Program-made: the position numbers and the translations under genes
Assembly (NCBI GenBank): GCA_043101845.1
Contig: JBICHN010000011.1
Location: 1,426,001-1,490,000 of the forward strand
Source: JBICHN01 sp043101845
Lineage (GTDB): Bacteria > Planctomycetota > Phycisphaerae > Phycisphaerales > UBA5793
Direction of reading: 5' to 3'
Length of the DNA stretch: 64,000 bases
Notes under the pieces: model-generated
Databases searched by the model: none
Seen by the model: the letters and a program-made list of their open reading frames with translations, nothing else
Told to the model about the DNA's origin: nothing
Shown: one piece after another, positions 1-8,344 of the stretch
Layout: each line of letters opens with the position of its first letter
How positions within the stretch are numbered: the stretch's first letter is position 1

Positions 1-239
1 TGAACGAGCTCGGCGATCCGTTGATGTACGGCGTCCACCGCTTTCTCGTCGAAATACCCGCGTGCGACGCCGCTCTGATTCGTAGCGACGACGATCCGGT
101 AGCCAAGCTGTCGCAGAGAGGCGATCGCATGGGCCGAGCCACGAATGAGACGCACCGCGGCAGGGTCACCGAGGTAGCCGTCCTCATCGTGAATGATGGT
201 GTTGTCGCGGTCGAAGAAGACCGCTCGATTCGAAGCCAT
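1..239 (-). CDS. gmhB: D-glycero-D-manno-heptose 1,7-bisphosphate 7-phosphatase (GmhB-like HAD hydrolase), partial
   Basis: Only the N-terminal 79 or so codons are present; the gene runs off the left edge of the window. The protein begins MASNRAVFFDRDNTI, so the HAD motif I is DRDNT, followed by a G-Y-L-G-D-P segment and then ATNQSGVARGYF, which matches HAD motif II and the flanking signature of the GmhB/HisB-N family. In that family the enzyme removes the 7-phosphate of heptose bisphosphate during nucleotide-heptose synthesis for lipopolysaccharide core, in the cytosol. The family call is firm. The exact sugar substrate (heptose versus histidinol phosphate) cannot be settled from the fragment. 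Confidence 0.8.
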   Translation of the reverse strand, partial: MASNRAVFFDRDNTIIHDEDGYLGDPAAVRLIRGSAHAIASLRQLGYRIVVATNQSGVARGYFDEKAVDAVHQRIAELV

Positions 240-315
240 GCCATCGCCTCGCGAAGTCTCGACGGGGCGATTCTACCGGATGTCCACGCGGACGCGAATC
301 CGGGATCCGGGCGAT

Positions 316-1167
316 TCAGGTCGACACGATCGAGGGCTGGTTGTCGAGAATCCGCGAGGCGTAGGTATTCATCGCGTCCCGTAGCTGCTCGAAGCTCTCC
401 AGCACATAAAGAATCGGCTGGTAGTGGTCGATCTCGAACGCCGTGTCGCAGACGGTTTCCAGATCGAACGGACGACGATCGACCTTGTCACTCGTAAGCG
501 AGTGCCGTGACTCGCCCGGCGAGGAGATGAGGCCCGAGCCGTAGACCTTGATCTCCCCATCTTCGCGAATCAGGCCGAACTCGACGGTAAACCAGAAGAG
601 ACGGGCGAGTCGTTCCGTGTGGAAGTCGTCGTCGGTGGCGAGCGCCGCCTGACCGTAGGTCTGAAGGAAGTCGGCGAAGACCGCGTCGGCGTGGAGCGGC
701 ACATGGCCGAAGATGTCGTGGAAGATGTCCGGCTCAGGCAGGTAGTCGATCGATTCCTTGGGCCGGATGACGATTGTCGTCGGAAATTCTCGGCGGGAAA
801 GGCACGCGAAGAAAGCCTTCGCCGGAAGGTAGCCGGGAACCGCCTTCGACTGCCATCCCGTCTTCGGACCAAGCCGTGAGTTGATCTCATCGAGATTGGG
901 AATCGCTTCGGGCTGAAGATTGATGGCGCTCGCGCCGTTGAGGTAAGTGCGACTCGCATGATCGCTCAGGTAATCCATCTGGCGTTCGTAGAGCACACGC
1001 CAGGTCTCCTGGTTCTCGTCGGAGTACCCGGCGTAATTCTGATGGATGTAGAGCTTGCCGGGATCGCGATACCCAGGCTTTCCGAAGTTGTTCGCGTACT
1101 CCTGAGCCCGCTGCGCTTCGTCGGATTCGATCATCGCGTCGTTGAGGCTGTAGCCGTCGCGTTGCAT
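316..1167 (-). CDS. phhA: Phenylalanine 4-monooxygenase (phenylalanine hydroxylase)
   Basis: The 283-residue protein is a full-length bacterial aromatic amino acid hydroxylase, which converts phenylalanine to tyrosine with a pterin cofactor, non-heme Fe(II) and O2. The iron-binding facial triad is visible: PDIFHDIFGHVPLHAD supplies the two His, and FTVEFGL supplies the Glu. There is no N-terminal ACT regulatory domain, as is normal for the bacterial form. GGAGG sits about 5 bases before the ATG at 1167, which fixes the start. A perfect TATAAT lies on the same strand about 80 bases upstream. No pterin-recycling gene (phhB) is adjacent. Tryptophan dioxygenase in the same window suggests that aromatic amino acids are catabolised. 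Confidence 0.94.
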   Translation of the reverse strand: MQRDGYSLNDAMIESDEAQRAQEYANNFGKPGYRDPGKLYIHQNYAGYSDENQETWRVLYERQMDYLSDHASRTYLNGASAINLQPEAIPNLDEINSRLGPKTGWQSKAVPGYLPAKAFFACLSRREFPTTIVIRPKESIDYLPEPDIFHDIFGHVPLHADAVFADFLQTYGQAALATDDDFHTERLARLFWFTVEFGLIREDGEIKVYGSGLISSPGESRHSLTSDKVDRRPFDLETVCDTAFEIDHYQPILYVLESFEQLRDAMNTYASRILDNQPSIVST

Positions 1168-1244
1168 GGGTTCCTCCGGACGAAGTCTGTCCCCGATGAA
1201 CGGGCGAACAAAGGGTGCGTCGAACCTCCACTCGGTCCAGTCCG

Positions 1245-1250
1245 ATTATA
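1245..1250 (-). promoter_or_regulatory. Putative -10 element of phhA
   Basis: On the minus strand this reads TATAAT, an exact sigma-70-type -10 hexamer, and it is correctly oriented for phhA with a leader of about 70 bases. I see no good -35 hexamer 16-18 bases upstream, so the call rests on the -10 alone. Confidence 0.45.
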
Positions 1251-1322
1251 CAGGGTACCAGCTTCGCTCGTCGTGCGGTTTAGGGCGATGTCCTCAATTC
1301 CCGGGGCCGTCGCCTTGCAAAT

Positions 1323-2303
1323 TCATGACGGTTCATTGATCGGGTTCGGCGGCCGATTCCCGCGCAGGACGGCGACCACATTGCGTTGCGCCATCTCCGC
1401 CATGAGCGGCCGTTGCCGCCGCGAGGCGCTTCCGACATGAGGCATGAGCAGTGTGTTCTCGAGTTCGATCAACCCGGGCGCCGTGCGGGGCTCGTCTTCG
1501 TAGACATCGAGTCCGGCGCCCGCAATCCATCCATTGCGCAACGCGCGCACAAGGGCGGTTTCGTCAACGACGGGGCCACGCGCGGTGTTGATCAGGTACG
1601 CGGATGACTTCATCATCCTGAGTTCGGCTTCGCCGATGAGATGACGCGTTTCTTCAGTAAGGGGAACATGAATCGAGACATAGTCCGCCTGGCGCAGGCC
1701 GTCTTCGAGTCGAACCCGCTCCGCCCTGAGTGGCGCTTTCTCGAACTCCGGATGTTCCGTGCGGGAGGTGTAAAGGACCCGCATGCTCCAGCCAAGTGAA
1801 CGCATGGCGACCGCGAATCCGATGCGTCCGGCGCCGACGATATGAAGCGTCTGCCCCTCGAAGTCGCCGCCCAGGAGATAGGACGGGTCGAAGCCTCGCG
1901 TGTTGGCGAACGCGCCGGACCGGACCGCCGCTTCGCCCTCGTGAACGCGTCGCGATACACCGAGCATGAGCGTCCAGGCCATGTCCGCCGTGGACGGAGT
2001 GACCGCGTCCGGCGTATTGGTCAGCCAGACTTTTCGGCCCGTCGCTTCCGCGATCGACATGTTGTCGAATCCAACCGCGTAGTTCGCAACGACTCGAAGA
2101 TCCGGCCCCGCCGCTTCGAAGAACTCGGCGTCGACGCGTTCCGACACCGTCACGATCGCCGCGTGCGCTCCACTGAGCTGCTCAAGGAATGCGCGTCGAT
2201 CGACTCCGTACGAATCGGGGCTGACCCAGAGATCAGTTATGGAGTGTTCCTGCTCCAGAAGACCAAGTCCGCCCGGTAACGGCCTCGAGACTACGACTCG
2301 CAC
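1323..2303 (-). CDS. D-2-hydroxyacid dehydrogenase (glyoxylate/hydroxypyruvate reductase-like)
   Basis: The 326-residue protein has the layout of NAD(P)-dependent D-isomer 2-hydroxyacid dehydrogenases: a catalytic domain split by a Rossmann domain with GAGRIGFAVAMRSLG as the dinucleotide-binding loop. VSIHVPLTEETRHLI, INTARGPVVDE (substrate and cofactor contacts, catalytic Arg region) and MPHVGSAS (catalytic His) follow in the expected order. It resembles GyaR-type reductases most, but substrate choice (glyoxylate, hydroxypyruvate, phenylpyruvate) cannot be read from sequence. The start is GTG and overlaps the end of the upstream gene by 13 bases, so the two are probably co-transcribed and translationally coupled. 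Confidence 0.88.
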   Translation of the reverse strand: MRVVVSRPLPGGLGLLEQEHSITDLWVSPDSYGVDRRAFLEQLSGAHAAIVTVSERVDAEFFEAAGPDLRVVANYAVGFDNMSIAEATGRKVWLTNTPDAVTPSTADMAWTLMLGVSRRVHEGEAAVRSGAFANTRGFDPSYLLGGDFEGQTLHIVGAGRIGFAVAMRSLGWSMRVLYTSRTEHPEFEKAPLRAERVRLEDGLRQADYVSIHVPLTEETRHLIGEAELRMMKSSAYLINTARGPVVDETALVRALRNGWIAGAGLDVYEDEPRTAPGLIELENTLLMPHVGSASRRQRPLMAEMAQRNVVAVLRGNRPPNPINEPS

Positions 2304-2986
2304 GCGTCGCTCCCCGCGCGCGATCGCGACGCCGCGGCTGCGATTCGGTCCTCGATTCGACGGCGCGCGTCCGCCCCGGTCTCCGGCTGCGGATGTTGGA
2401 AGGGGAGATGGATGATCCCGAGCGTCGCGCGGACATCGACTCCGGACGAATTCACACCGACGACCACCGGAGCGGTCACTTCGACTCCCGCCATCTCCCG
2501 GCAGAGCGCCGGAACCGCGTCAATCCGTTCGCGATTCATCCAGCGGCACAGCGCCGGCTCGTCGGATGCGAATGGATTCGGCTCGGCGAGTGTGTCACCA
2601 TCGAACACATGCTCGTAGAACTTACCGGCCTCGATGATGAAACGCCCGAAGGCTCCGGCCGGACGAGGATCGCCATGGTAGATGCGCCAGCGGTCCGTCC
2701 CCGCAGACTCTCCGTCGATTCCTTCGAGGGAAACGAGCAGTTCGAGCGCGTCGAACCCTTCGTCGGGTACGAAAACGACGGTGTCCGCCGCGTCGAGCAT
2801 GGCGGGCGTGACCGGCGACACGAGATGGCCGTCGGCATCGAGAACAAACTTGAGGCGATCAATGACGCCGGCGTAACGAAGCACTCCGGTCGTGTTCGCC
2901 CGAAGGAAGTCGATGACCCGTTCGGGAGAGACTTCACGATCCGGATCTGGATTGACGGCATGAGCGGGACGCTGCGCAGCGGACAT
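2291..2986 (-). CDS. Hypothetical protein, upstream partner of the 2-hydroxyacid dehydrogenase
   Basis: I do not recognise this 231-residue protein. It is soluble, has no signal peptide or membrane segment, and has an Arg/Ala-rich C-terminal tail. The middle contains alternating hydrophobic strands (RLKFVLDADGHLVSPV, ADTVVFVPDEG, LELLVSLEGI) that could form a small beta-barrel like a flavin-binding split barrel, but no cofactor motif is clear. Its last 13 bases overlap the start of the hydroxyacid dehydrogenase, which supports a real, translated gene in a two-gene operon. Codon use matches its neighbours. Confidence 0.7.
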   Translation of the reverse strand: MSAAQRPAHAVNPDPDREVSPERVIDFLRANTTGVLRYAGVIDRLKFVLDADGHLVSPVTPAMLDAADTVVFVPDEGFDALELLVSLEGIDGESAGTDRWRIYHGDPRPAGAFGRFIIEAGKFYEHVFDGDTLAEPNPFASDEPALCRWMNRERIDAVPALCREMAGVEVTAPVVVGVNSSGVDVRATLGIIHLPFQHPQPETGADARRRIEDRIAAAASRSRAGSDACES

Positions 2987-3070
2987 GCCCGATTCTACGC
3001 GATGAGGTCCGATGACGAAACCGATCCGGTCGATGTTGTCGCCTTCGCGAGTCTGAACATACCGTCGATC

Positions 3071-3328
3071 ATGTCAACGCCTACCTCGATTCGCGTTCTT
3101 CTCTTCGCTCAGGCGTCGGAAGTATTCGGTCGATCCGAACTCGTTCTCGACCTCGTCGCGCCGGTTACCGTCGGCGCGGTTCTTGACCACCTGCGCCGTG
3201 AATCGCCCGAAGCAGCGCGACTTCTAGACGCGTGCGCCTTCGCCGTGAACGAGTCCTACGCGACCGTGGATCGAACGGTGGAGCAGGGTGATACCGTCGC
3301 GCTCATTCCACCCGTCAGCGGCGGATGA
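3071..3328 (+). CDS. moaD: Molybdopterin synthase sulfur-carrier subunit MoaD
   Basis: The 85-residue protein has the ubiquitin-like MoaD fold: the opening strand IRVLLFAQASEVFG and the C-terminal IPPVSGG. The terminal Gly-Gly is where the thiocarboxylate forms that delivers sulfur to precursor Z in molybdenum cofactor synthesis. The ATG at 3071 is chosen because it gives the normal family length; the frame is open further upstream but without MoaD-like sequence. It ends one base short of the stop of the molybdoenzyme MsrP on the other strand, so cofactor supply and a cofactor user sit back to back. No other moa gene is in the window. Confidence 0.88.
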   Translation: MSTPTSIRVLLFAQASEVFGRSELVLDLVAPVTVGAVLDHLRRESPEAARLLDACAFAVNESYATVDRTVEQGDTVALIPPVSGG

Positions 3329-3329
3329 T

Positions 3330-4355
3330 TCAGATCGGGTCGTCGGGCGCCTTGTCGAGAGGCTCCCGCGGTTCGTTCGGATAGAGGTCACTCACGAATC
3401 CCGCGTAGCCGTTGAACAGCTTCGTTGGCCGCTTGGTGTCGCGGTCATCGAGGAGATACTCCTGCGCCTGGCTCCAGCGGGGGTGCGGCACATTCGGGTT
3501 GACATTCGAGTAGAACCCGTATTCGCGTGGCGACGAGTCGTTCCAGAAGGTCGCGGGCTGCTCGCGAACGAGTTCGATGCGGACAATACTCTTTGGGCTC
3601 TTGTATCCGTACTTCCACGGGCAGATCACCCGAACCGGGGCGCCGTGTTGCTTGAGTAGCGGCTCGCCGTAGATGCCGGTGACGAGCATCGCAAGTTCGT
3701 TCCGCGCTTCGTCCATCCGCAGCGCCTCGTAGTACGGCCAGTTGTACCAGTGCGCCTCCTTCATTCCCGGCATCTGCGACGGACGATTCGCGGTGACGAA
3801 CCGCACGAATTTCGCGCTCGACTTCGGGGCCACGGCGTCGAGAAGTCTGGAAAGCGGGAAACCCGTCCAGGGCACATTCATCGCCCAGGTCTCGACGCAT
3901 CGAAAGTGATACACCCGTTCTTCGTGCTCAAATTCAAACAGATCGTCGAGATCGAAGACTCGCGGGTTTCCGCATTCGCCAGTCACCTCGATGGTCCACG
4001 GCGCCACCTCGAAGTCCTCGACATACTTGTACACTGGTCCGCCGCGGCCGGGAAGGAACTCGTAGAAGTTGTTGTGGCTCGCCGCCGTCTTCCGCAGTGT
4101 CATCTCCACATTCGCCGGATTGAATCGCTCACTGCGCGTCGCCGGGAAGACCTCCGGTCGGGCGAAGGGAACTTCAAGCATCTGGCTCTCGTCCGCCGCA
4201 GGCTGTGAGCATTCCATCGCAATTACCGGCGTGGACCACGCAAGACCGATGGCGCCGCCAGAGAGCGTTCGAATGAACCGACGCCGGCTTTCAAAGATGG
4301 GCTGGTCGGTCGGTATGAGTCGCGGAAGCGCTCGACGAAGTCTTCGCGAATTCAT
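3330..4355 (-). CDS. msrP: Protein-methionine-sulfoxide reductase catalytic subunit MsrP (YedY), Tat-exported molybdoenzyme
   Basis: The 341-residue protein starts with a twin-arginine signal (SRRRFIRTL near residues 23-31, then a hydrophobic stretch), so it should be folded with its cofactor and exported by Tat to the periplasm. The oxidoreductase molybdopterin-binding domain follows. FRCVETWAMNVPWTG holds the Cys that ligates molybdenum in this family, and CPWKYGYKSPKSI is another family block. MsrP repairs oxidised methionines on envelope proteins using electrons from the membrane heme subunit MsrQ, which is not in the window. The ATG at 4355 has GGGAGG at good spacing. An adjacent DCC-type thiol protein is divergent from it. 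Confidence 0.9.
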   Translation of the reverse strand: MNSRRLRRALPRLIPTDQPIFESRRRFIRTLSGGAIGLAWSTPVIAMECSQPAADESQMLEVPFARPEVFPATRSERFNPANVEMTLRKTAASHNNFYEFLPGRGGPVYKYVEDFEVAPWTIEVTGECGNPRVFDLDDLFEFEHEERVYHFRCVETWAMNVPWTGFPLSRLLDAVAPKSSAKFVRFVTANRPSQMPGMKEAHWYNWPYYEALRMDEARNELAMLVTGIYGEPLLKQHGAPVRVICPWKYGYKSPKSIVRIELVREQPATFWNDSSPREYGFYSNVNPNVPHPRWSQAQEYLLDDRDTKRPTKLFNGYAGFVSDLYPNEPREPLDKAPDDPI

Positions 4356-4420
4356 TTCGGGTCCTCCCGGCGCGGCGACGCGGTTGACTAAAGTGAGTCT
4401 ACCGGGAATCGGACCGAGCG

Positions 4421-4801
4421 ATGAAGCGAAAGTCGGCTCGAAATCCGAATGGCGCGAAGGTCGAGCTCTTCTTCGACGGGCGATGCGGGTGGTGTCGCGC
4501 CGGCGCCCGACGACTCGAATGGCTCGACTGGCTCGATCGGCTCGAGCTGCGCGACTACCACGAGATCCCACCAGCCCATCGACCCGCGCCGTTCGAGGTG
4601 TTCGATCGCGGCATGCCAGTTCGGACGCGCGGAGGCCGATTGCTGATCGGCTTCGACGGCGTCCGTCATGCCTTGGCGCACACTCCACTCGGACTTCCGG
4701 CGGCGCTCATCCTCTATCTTCCGGGGATCAGCTTGATAGGTCGTCTTGTCTACGGCTGGATCGCGCGGCGCCGACCCGGGCGACGGTGCCGAGTGGATTG
4801 A
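4421..4801 (+). CDS. DCC-family (DUF393) thiol-disulfide oxidoreductase-like protein
   Basis: The 126-residue protein opens with FFDGRCGWCRAGARRLEWLD, the hallmark of the DUF393 / DCC family (D-G-x-C-x-x-C). It also has the typical later block TRGGRLLIGFDGVRHAL. Members are small, thioredoxin-like and of largely unknown biochemical role. The C-terminal part (LPAALILYLPGISLIGRLVYGWIA) is hydrophobic enough to associate with the membrane. It is divergent from msrP with a 65-base gap. It could be connected to envelope redox, but that is inference from position only. Confidence 0.8.
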   Translation: MKRKSARNPNGAKVELFFDGRCGWCRAGARRLEWLDWLDRLELRDYHEIPPAHRPAPFEVFDRGMPVRTRGGRLLIGFDGVRHALAHTPLGLPAALILYLPGISLIGRLVYGWIARRRPGRRCRVD

Positions 4802-4827
4802 GTCCACGACGCGATGGATTCGCTTCC

Positions 4828-5526
4828 TTAGAGGAAGCCGCCGGTCTGGAACGCCGACATGTGTTCGAGGCCGGGAGGGACCTCGGCGGATCCAAACGGC
4901 GCGCGGAGTGGATCATCGAGCAAATGATGGGGGAGATGGTTTCGCTCCGATGGGGAAGACACATCGATCGCACGAAGCACACGGGACGGGTCGACTTCGA
5001 TCTCATCGATCGATTCGAGTGCGGCGGATGATTCGTCGACGACGATCGAGTACTGAGCGACCATCGTTGAGCCGGGGACTCCGAAATCGGCCGGCGCCGA
5101 CGAGTTGCTCGATTGAATGGGGACGACCTGCGTCGGAGCGGAGTACTCACGGAACGCGCCGTCCGGAGTCGATTGCAGGCTGATCAGCAGTACGAATGAG
5201 GCCGCGATTGCGACCGCCGGGCGCCTCCACGAGCTGCGACCCGGCTGCGAGAGTCGTGCGGGAACCAGGTGATCGTCCGTCGGAGTCGAGGCGCCACCAA
5301 CTTCGGCGAGCACCCGGACCGACACATCAGGCGTCTCGATGGGCTCGTTGAGCGCGTCGATCCACGCGCGGTCCTTCACGAGCCGCGCGTACCCCGCGGG
5401 TCGCCGGCTCAACAGATCGAGAAGTTTGGCTTCCTCTACGGGAGAGAGGGCGCCGTCGAGGTACGCGTCGATCCGCCGCTCGAGCCAAGTCGGGGCTTCG
5501 CCGAGATGATCCAGCGGACGCGTCAC
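4828..5526 (-). CDS. Putative anti-sigma factor, single-pass membrane protein
   Basis: The 232-residue protein overlaps the end of the ECF sigma factor gene by 4 bases (ATGA), the usual layout of a sigma / anti-sigma pair. The N-terminal 80 residues form a helical domain (WLERRIDAYLDGALSPVEEA...) like the start of anti-sigma factors, but the His/Cys zinc motif of the ZAS family is absent. One membrane helix lies near residues 104-122 (VAIAASFVLLISLQS), followed by a roughly 110-residue region predicted to be periplasmic, rich in Ser, Asp and Glu. The function is inferred from position and topology, not from a recognised domain. Confidence 0.65.
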   Translation of the reverse strand: MTRPLDHLGEAPTWLERRIDAYLDGALSPVEEAKLLDLLSRRPAGYARLVKDRAWIDALNEPIETPDVSVRVLAEVGGASTPTDDHLVPARLSQPGRSSWRRPAVAIAASFVLLISLQSTPDGAFREYSAPTQVVPIQSSNSSAPADFGVPGSTMVAQYSIVVDESSAALESIDEIEVDPSRVLRAIDVSSPSERNHLPHHLLDDPLRAPFGSAEVPPGLEHMSAFQTGGFL

Positions 5527-6107
5527 TGCCAGGTCTCCACAATTCGTTGCAGATTGGGCGAGGACACTTCGATTCGCGCCCGCATGCGGCGCCGGGCGCG
5601 ATGAAGGTGACTCTTGATCGTGCCTTCGGGCATCTCAAGGTATTGGGAGATGTCCGTGATCGACCAGCCCTGTTGATGGAAGAGAAGGACAATCTCTCGC
5701 TGCGTCTCCCCGAGAGACGCGAGCGCATCGACAAGGCCTTCGCGCATTCGGTCGTGTCGCTCGCGACCGGCGACGAGTCGCTCGGGAGGGTCCCATGCGG
5801 TCTCGCGTGATCCGACGAGATCCGATTCGTACACCGGCCGGAACTTCTGATTCCAGTTGACATAAAGCCGCTTCGCGATTGTGAAGAGCCAGGTTGAGAA
5901 GCGGTACCTCATATCGAATCGATCAAGATTCCGGAGGACGCGGACGAAGGCCTCCTGCACGACATCTTCCGCGACATCCGGTCGGCCGGTCATTCGCAGC
6001 ATGAAGGCGTAGAGCGACTCCTGATGCGCTCGCACGAGCGCCGCCATGGCGGCGTCATCGCCGGACTGGGCGCGACGAATGAGTTGCTGCTCAAGGCCTT
6101 TGTTCAT
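5523..6107 (-). CDS. RNA polymerase sigma factor, ECF (sigma-70) family
   Basis: Sigma region 2 is clear (YAFMLRMTGRPDVAEDVVQE, then STWLFTIAKRLYVNWNQ), as is region 4 (ALASLGETQREIVLLFHQQG, then MPEGTIKSHLHRARRRM, the helix-turn-helix that reads the -35). The length of about 194 residues fits the ECF family. The frame is open further upstream to 6203, but family length favours the ATG at 6107. No strong ribosome site marks it, so the start is provisional. The protein should be held inactive by the membrane protein encoded directly downstream and released by an envelope signal. Confidence 0.88.
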   Translation of the reverse strand: MNKGLEQQLIRRAQSGDDAAMAALVRAHQESLYAFMLRMTGRPDVAEDVVQEAFVRVLRNLDRFDMRYRFSTWLFTIAKRLYVNWNQKFRPVYESDLVGSRETAWDPPERLVAGRERHDRMREGLVDALASLGETQREIVLLFHQQGWSITDISQYLEMPEGTIKSHLHRARRRMRARIEVSSPNLQRIVETWQ

Positions 6108-6315
6108 GCCATGCTCGTTTCTGCCGCCCGTCAGGGGGCGCCGGCCACTCCATGGTACCTCTATGCGTTTGTCCGGTTGCCCGCGGACGGACGAGGATAT
6201 CACGATTCAACGCCGGGCGGAACGGTGATCTCGTCGATTCGGATTCGGAAGGTTGGCAACCCGACCCCCGTACGCTATTCTCCGTGGAGTCAGGGAACTG
6301 CGACCAAAGGCGACG

Positions 6316-6888
6316 GTGACCGGACAGGTGATTGAATCCGCCGAAGCGACCGACGACGCGACCGAATCCGGTGGCGACGAGGACGCGGCCGCGCAGCCTC
6401 CCGAACCTTCAAGTTCTCAGAATTCCGGTCTGATGATCGAAATCGAATCCGGCCCCGAGGTTTCGGCCTCGCTCGACCTCAGATGGCTGCGCGCACGAAC
6501 CGTCGAAGCGTCGACCGAGGCCGGTCTGAGTCGGGGATCAGTCACGGTGCGAATCGTCGGCGCCGCGGAGATGGCGGGGCTGCATGCGCAGTTCCTCGGA
6601 CTCGATTCACCCACTGATGTGCTCACCTTTGACCTGACGGACGGAACCGCGGCCCCCGGCTTCATCGAGGCGGAGATCGCCGTATGTTTCGACATCGCCA
6701 AGAACGAGGTCGGAAATCGACGACCGGTCGAAGCTGAGCTGCTGCTCTACATCGTCCACGGGATCCTGCATTGCCTCGGCTACAACGATCAGGATCCGCA
6801 GGAATTCGAACGCATGCATCGACGAGAGGATGCGATCCTCGAAGCGATCGGGGTCGGGCGCCAGTTCGACCCGGAGGCAAGTAGCTAG
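6316..6888 (+). CDS. ybeY: Endoribonuclease YbeY (16S rRNA maturation / ribosome quality control)
   Basis: The protein carries the UPF0054 zinc site as HGILHCLGYNDQD, matching H-G-x-L-H-x-x-G-Y-x-H with Asn-Asp replacing the final Asp-His. The preceding SPTDVLTFDL and EAEIAVCFDIA blocks are also typical. In other bacteria YbeY is a single-strand RNase needed for 16S 3'-end processing. The GTG at 6316 gives a 39-residue acidic, Ser/Glu-rich N-terminal extension. The ATG at 6433 would give the usual length of about 150 residues. Neither has a strong ribosome site, so the start is uncertain. The CorC-like gene begins 3 bases after the stop, and ybeY-corC is a common gene pair. Confidence 0.85.
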   Translation: MTGQVIESAEATDDATESGGDEDAAAQPPEPSSSQNSGLMIEIESGPEVSASLDLRWLRARTVEASTEAGLSRGSVTVRIVGAAEMAGLHAQFLGLDSPTDVLTFDLTDGTAAPGFIEAEIAVCFDIAKNEVGNRRPVEAELLLYIVHGILHCLGYNDQDPQEFERMHRREDAILEAIGVGRQFDPEASS

Positions 6889-6891
6889 TCC

Positions 6892-8280
6892 GTGGCGTCG
6901 CCCGTCGCGTCGGATCACGACGACGACGACGGGCCGGATTCGGTACCTCGTGATGACGCGAACAGCATGGTGACTTCGGTCTGGTTCTGGGTGGCCGTTA
7001 TCGCCGCCATTCTCGGGGGGTATTTCTCAGCCCTCAGCCGTTCACTCCAGGAGTTCTCGCGGTCGAAGCTCGAGGCGAAACTGGACGGGTTGCGGTTGCG
7101 CGATCGCGTCGAGTGGCTCATGGCCCGCCTCGACGGACTCATGCTGATGACGGCGGCGTTGCGGGCCGGATGCTCGGTCTTCCTTGTGCTGGGGGTCACG
7201 ATTTGGCTTGAGCCCGGTGCGGAGGACGCGAACCCCGCCGCGCTCATCTCGGCGACGCTCGTCGTCGTCGCGTGGTTCTGGCTCGTGCATGTGGGCCTTG
7301 CGTGGGCGCTGTCCGAACACATCGCGACGCCGGTCGTCGCCTGGTCGATGCGCCCGCTCATCCTTCTTTCACTCCTCGAACGCCCGATCACCGAGCCGCT
7401 TCACTGGCTGAACGAAGTCGTCCGTCGACTCGCCGGAGTCGCGGCCGATGACGATGACCTCGAGGATGAGATTCGATATGTCATGGAGGAGAGTGAGCGC
7501 GAGGGCACTATCGGCGAGGTCGAGAAGGAAATGATCGAGGCGATCGTCGATTTCCGCACGGTTACGGTGGAAGAGGCGATGACCCCGCGCATCGATGTTG
7601 AAGGCATTCAGTACACGGACGATCTCTCCGCTATTCGCGCGTATGTCGTCGAAGAGGGGCACTCGAGGTTCCCCGTGTACGGTGAGAATCTCGACGAGAT
7701 CCAGGGCATCCTCTATGTCAAAGACCTCCTGCCGTATCTGGGGCGGGACGCGGAAGATTTTGTGCTGCGGGATGTCCTGCGCGAGGCGATCTTCGTGCCG
7801 GAGTCGCGTCGTGTGAGTGACCTTCTCGCTGACTTTCAGCAACGCAAGGTGCACATGGCCATTGTGCTCGACGAGTATGGCGGGACCGCTGGATTGATCA
7901 CGATTGAAGACATCGTCGAAGAGATCGTCGGGGAAATCCGTGATGAGCACGAGCCGGTCGATGTCGAAGACCCGACCATGAGTCGCAACGATGATGGCAC
8001 CGTGGATGTCGATGCGCGCATTCATATCGATGATCTCAATGATGAACTCGATCTCAATCTTCCCGAGGACGCTGACTACGACACTGTGGGAGGCTGGGTC
8101 TTCTCCACCCTCGGCCGCATTCCCGATCAGGGCGAACGGTTTACTGCAGGCCGGCTCGAAGTCACGGTCTCCGACGCCGAGCGCACCCATGTGAAGAGAG
8201 TGCGGCTCCGCGTGCTCTCCGAATACGAGGAGTCGCCGGCTCCGGTCGATCTGGACACGGCATCCGAAACGCCATCCTGA
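6892..8280 (+). CDS. HlyC/CorC (CNNM-CBS) family membrane transporter-like protein
   Basis: The 462-residue protein starts at GTG immediately after ybeY. Order of parts: a short acidic N-terminus; a CNNM/DUF21-type membrane domain with several helices (residues about 27-165); the typical linker EDEIRYVMEESEREGTIGEV; a CBS pair containing TVTVEEAMTPRIDVEGI and HSRFPVYGENLDEIQGILYV; and a C-terminal CorC_HlyC domain (GTAGLITIEDIVEEIVGEI, then YDTVGGWVFSTLGRIP). Family members are implicated in Mg2+ or Co2+ export and adenine-nucleotide sensing. The older name hemolysin is misleading. The location is the inner membrane with cytosolic CBS domains. Confidence 0.88.
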   Translation: MASPVASDHDDDDGPDSVPRDDANSMVTSVWFWVAVIAAILGGYFSALSRSLQEFSRSKLEAKLDGLRLRDRVEWLMARLDGLMLMTAALRAGCSVFLVLGVTIWLEPGAEDANPAALISATLVVVAWFWLVHVGLAWALSEHIATPVVAWSMRPLILLSLLERPITEPLHWLNEVVRRLAGVAADDDDLEDEIRYVMEESEREGTIGEVEKEMIEAIVDFRTVTVEEAMTPRIDVEGIQYTDDLSAIRAYVVEEGHSRFPVYGENLDEIQGILYVKDLLPYLGRDAEDFVLRDVLREAIFVPESRRVSDLLADFQQRKVHMAIVLDEYGGTAGLITIEDIVEEIVGEIRDEHEPVDVEDPTMSRNDDGTVDVDARIHIDDLNDELDLNLPEDADYDTVGGWVFSTLGRIPDQGERFTAGRLEVTVSDAERTHVKRVRLRVLSEYEESPAPVDLDTASETPS

Positions 8281-8344
8281 ACCGGGATGACATTCTGATA
8301 CGGTCCCGGACCGGCTCGGCGATGAGCGCATACCCTGACCCGTC

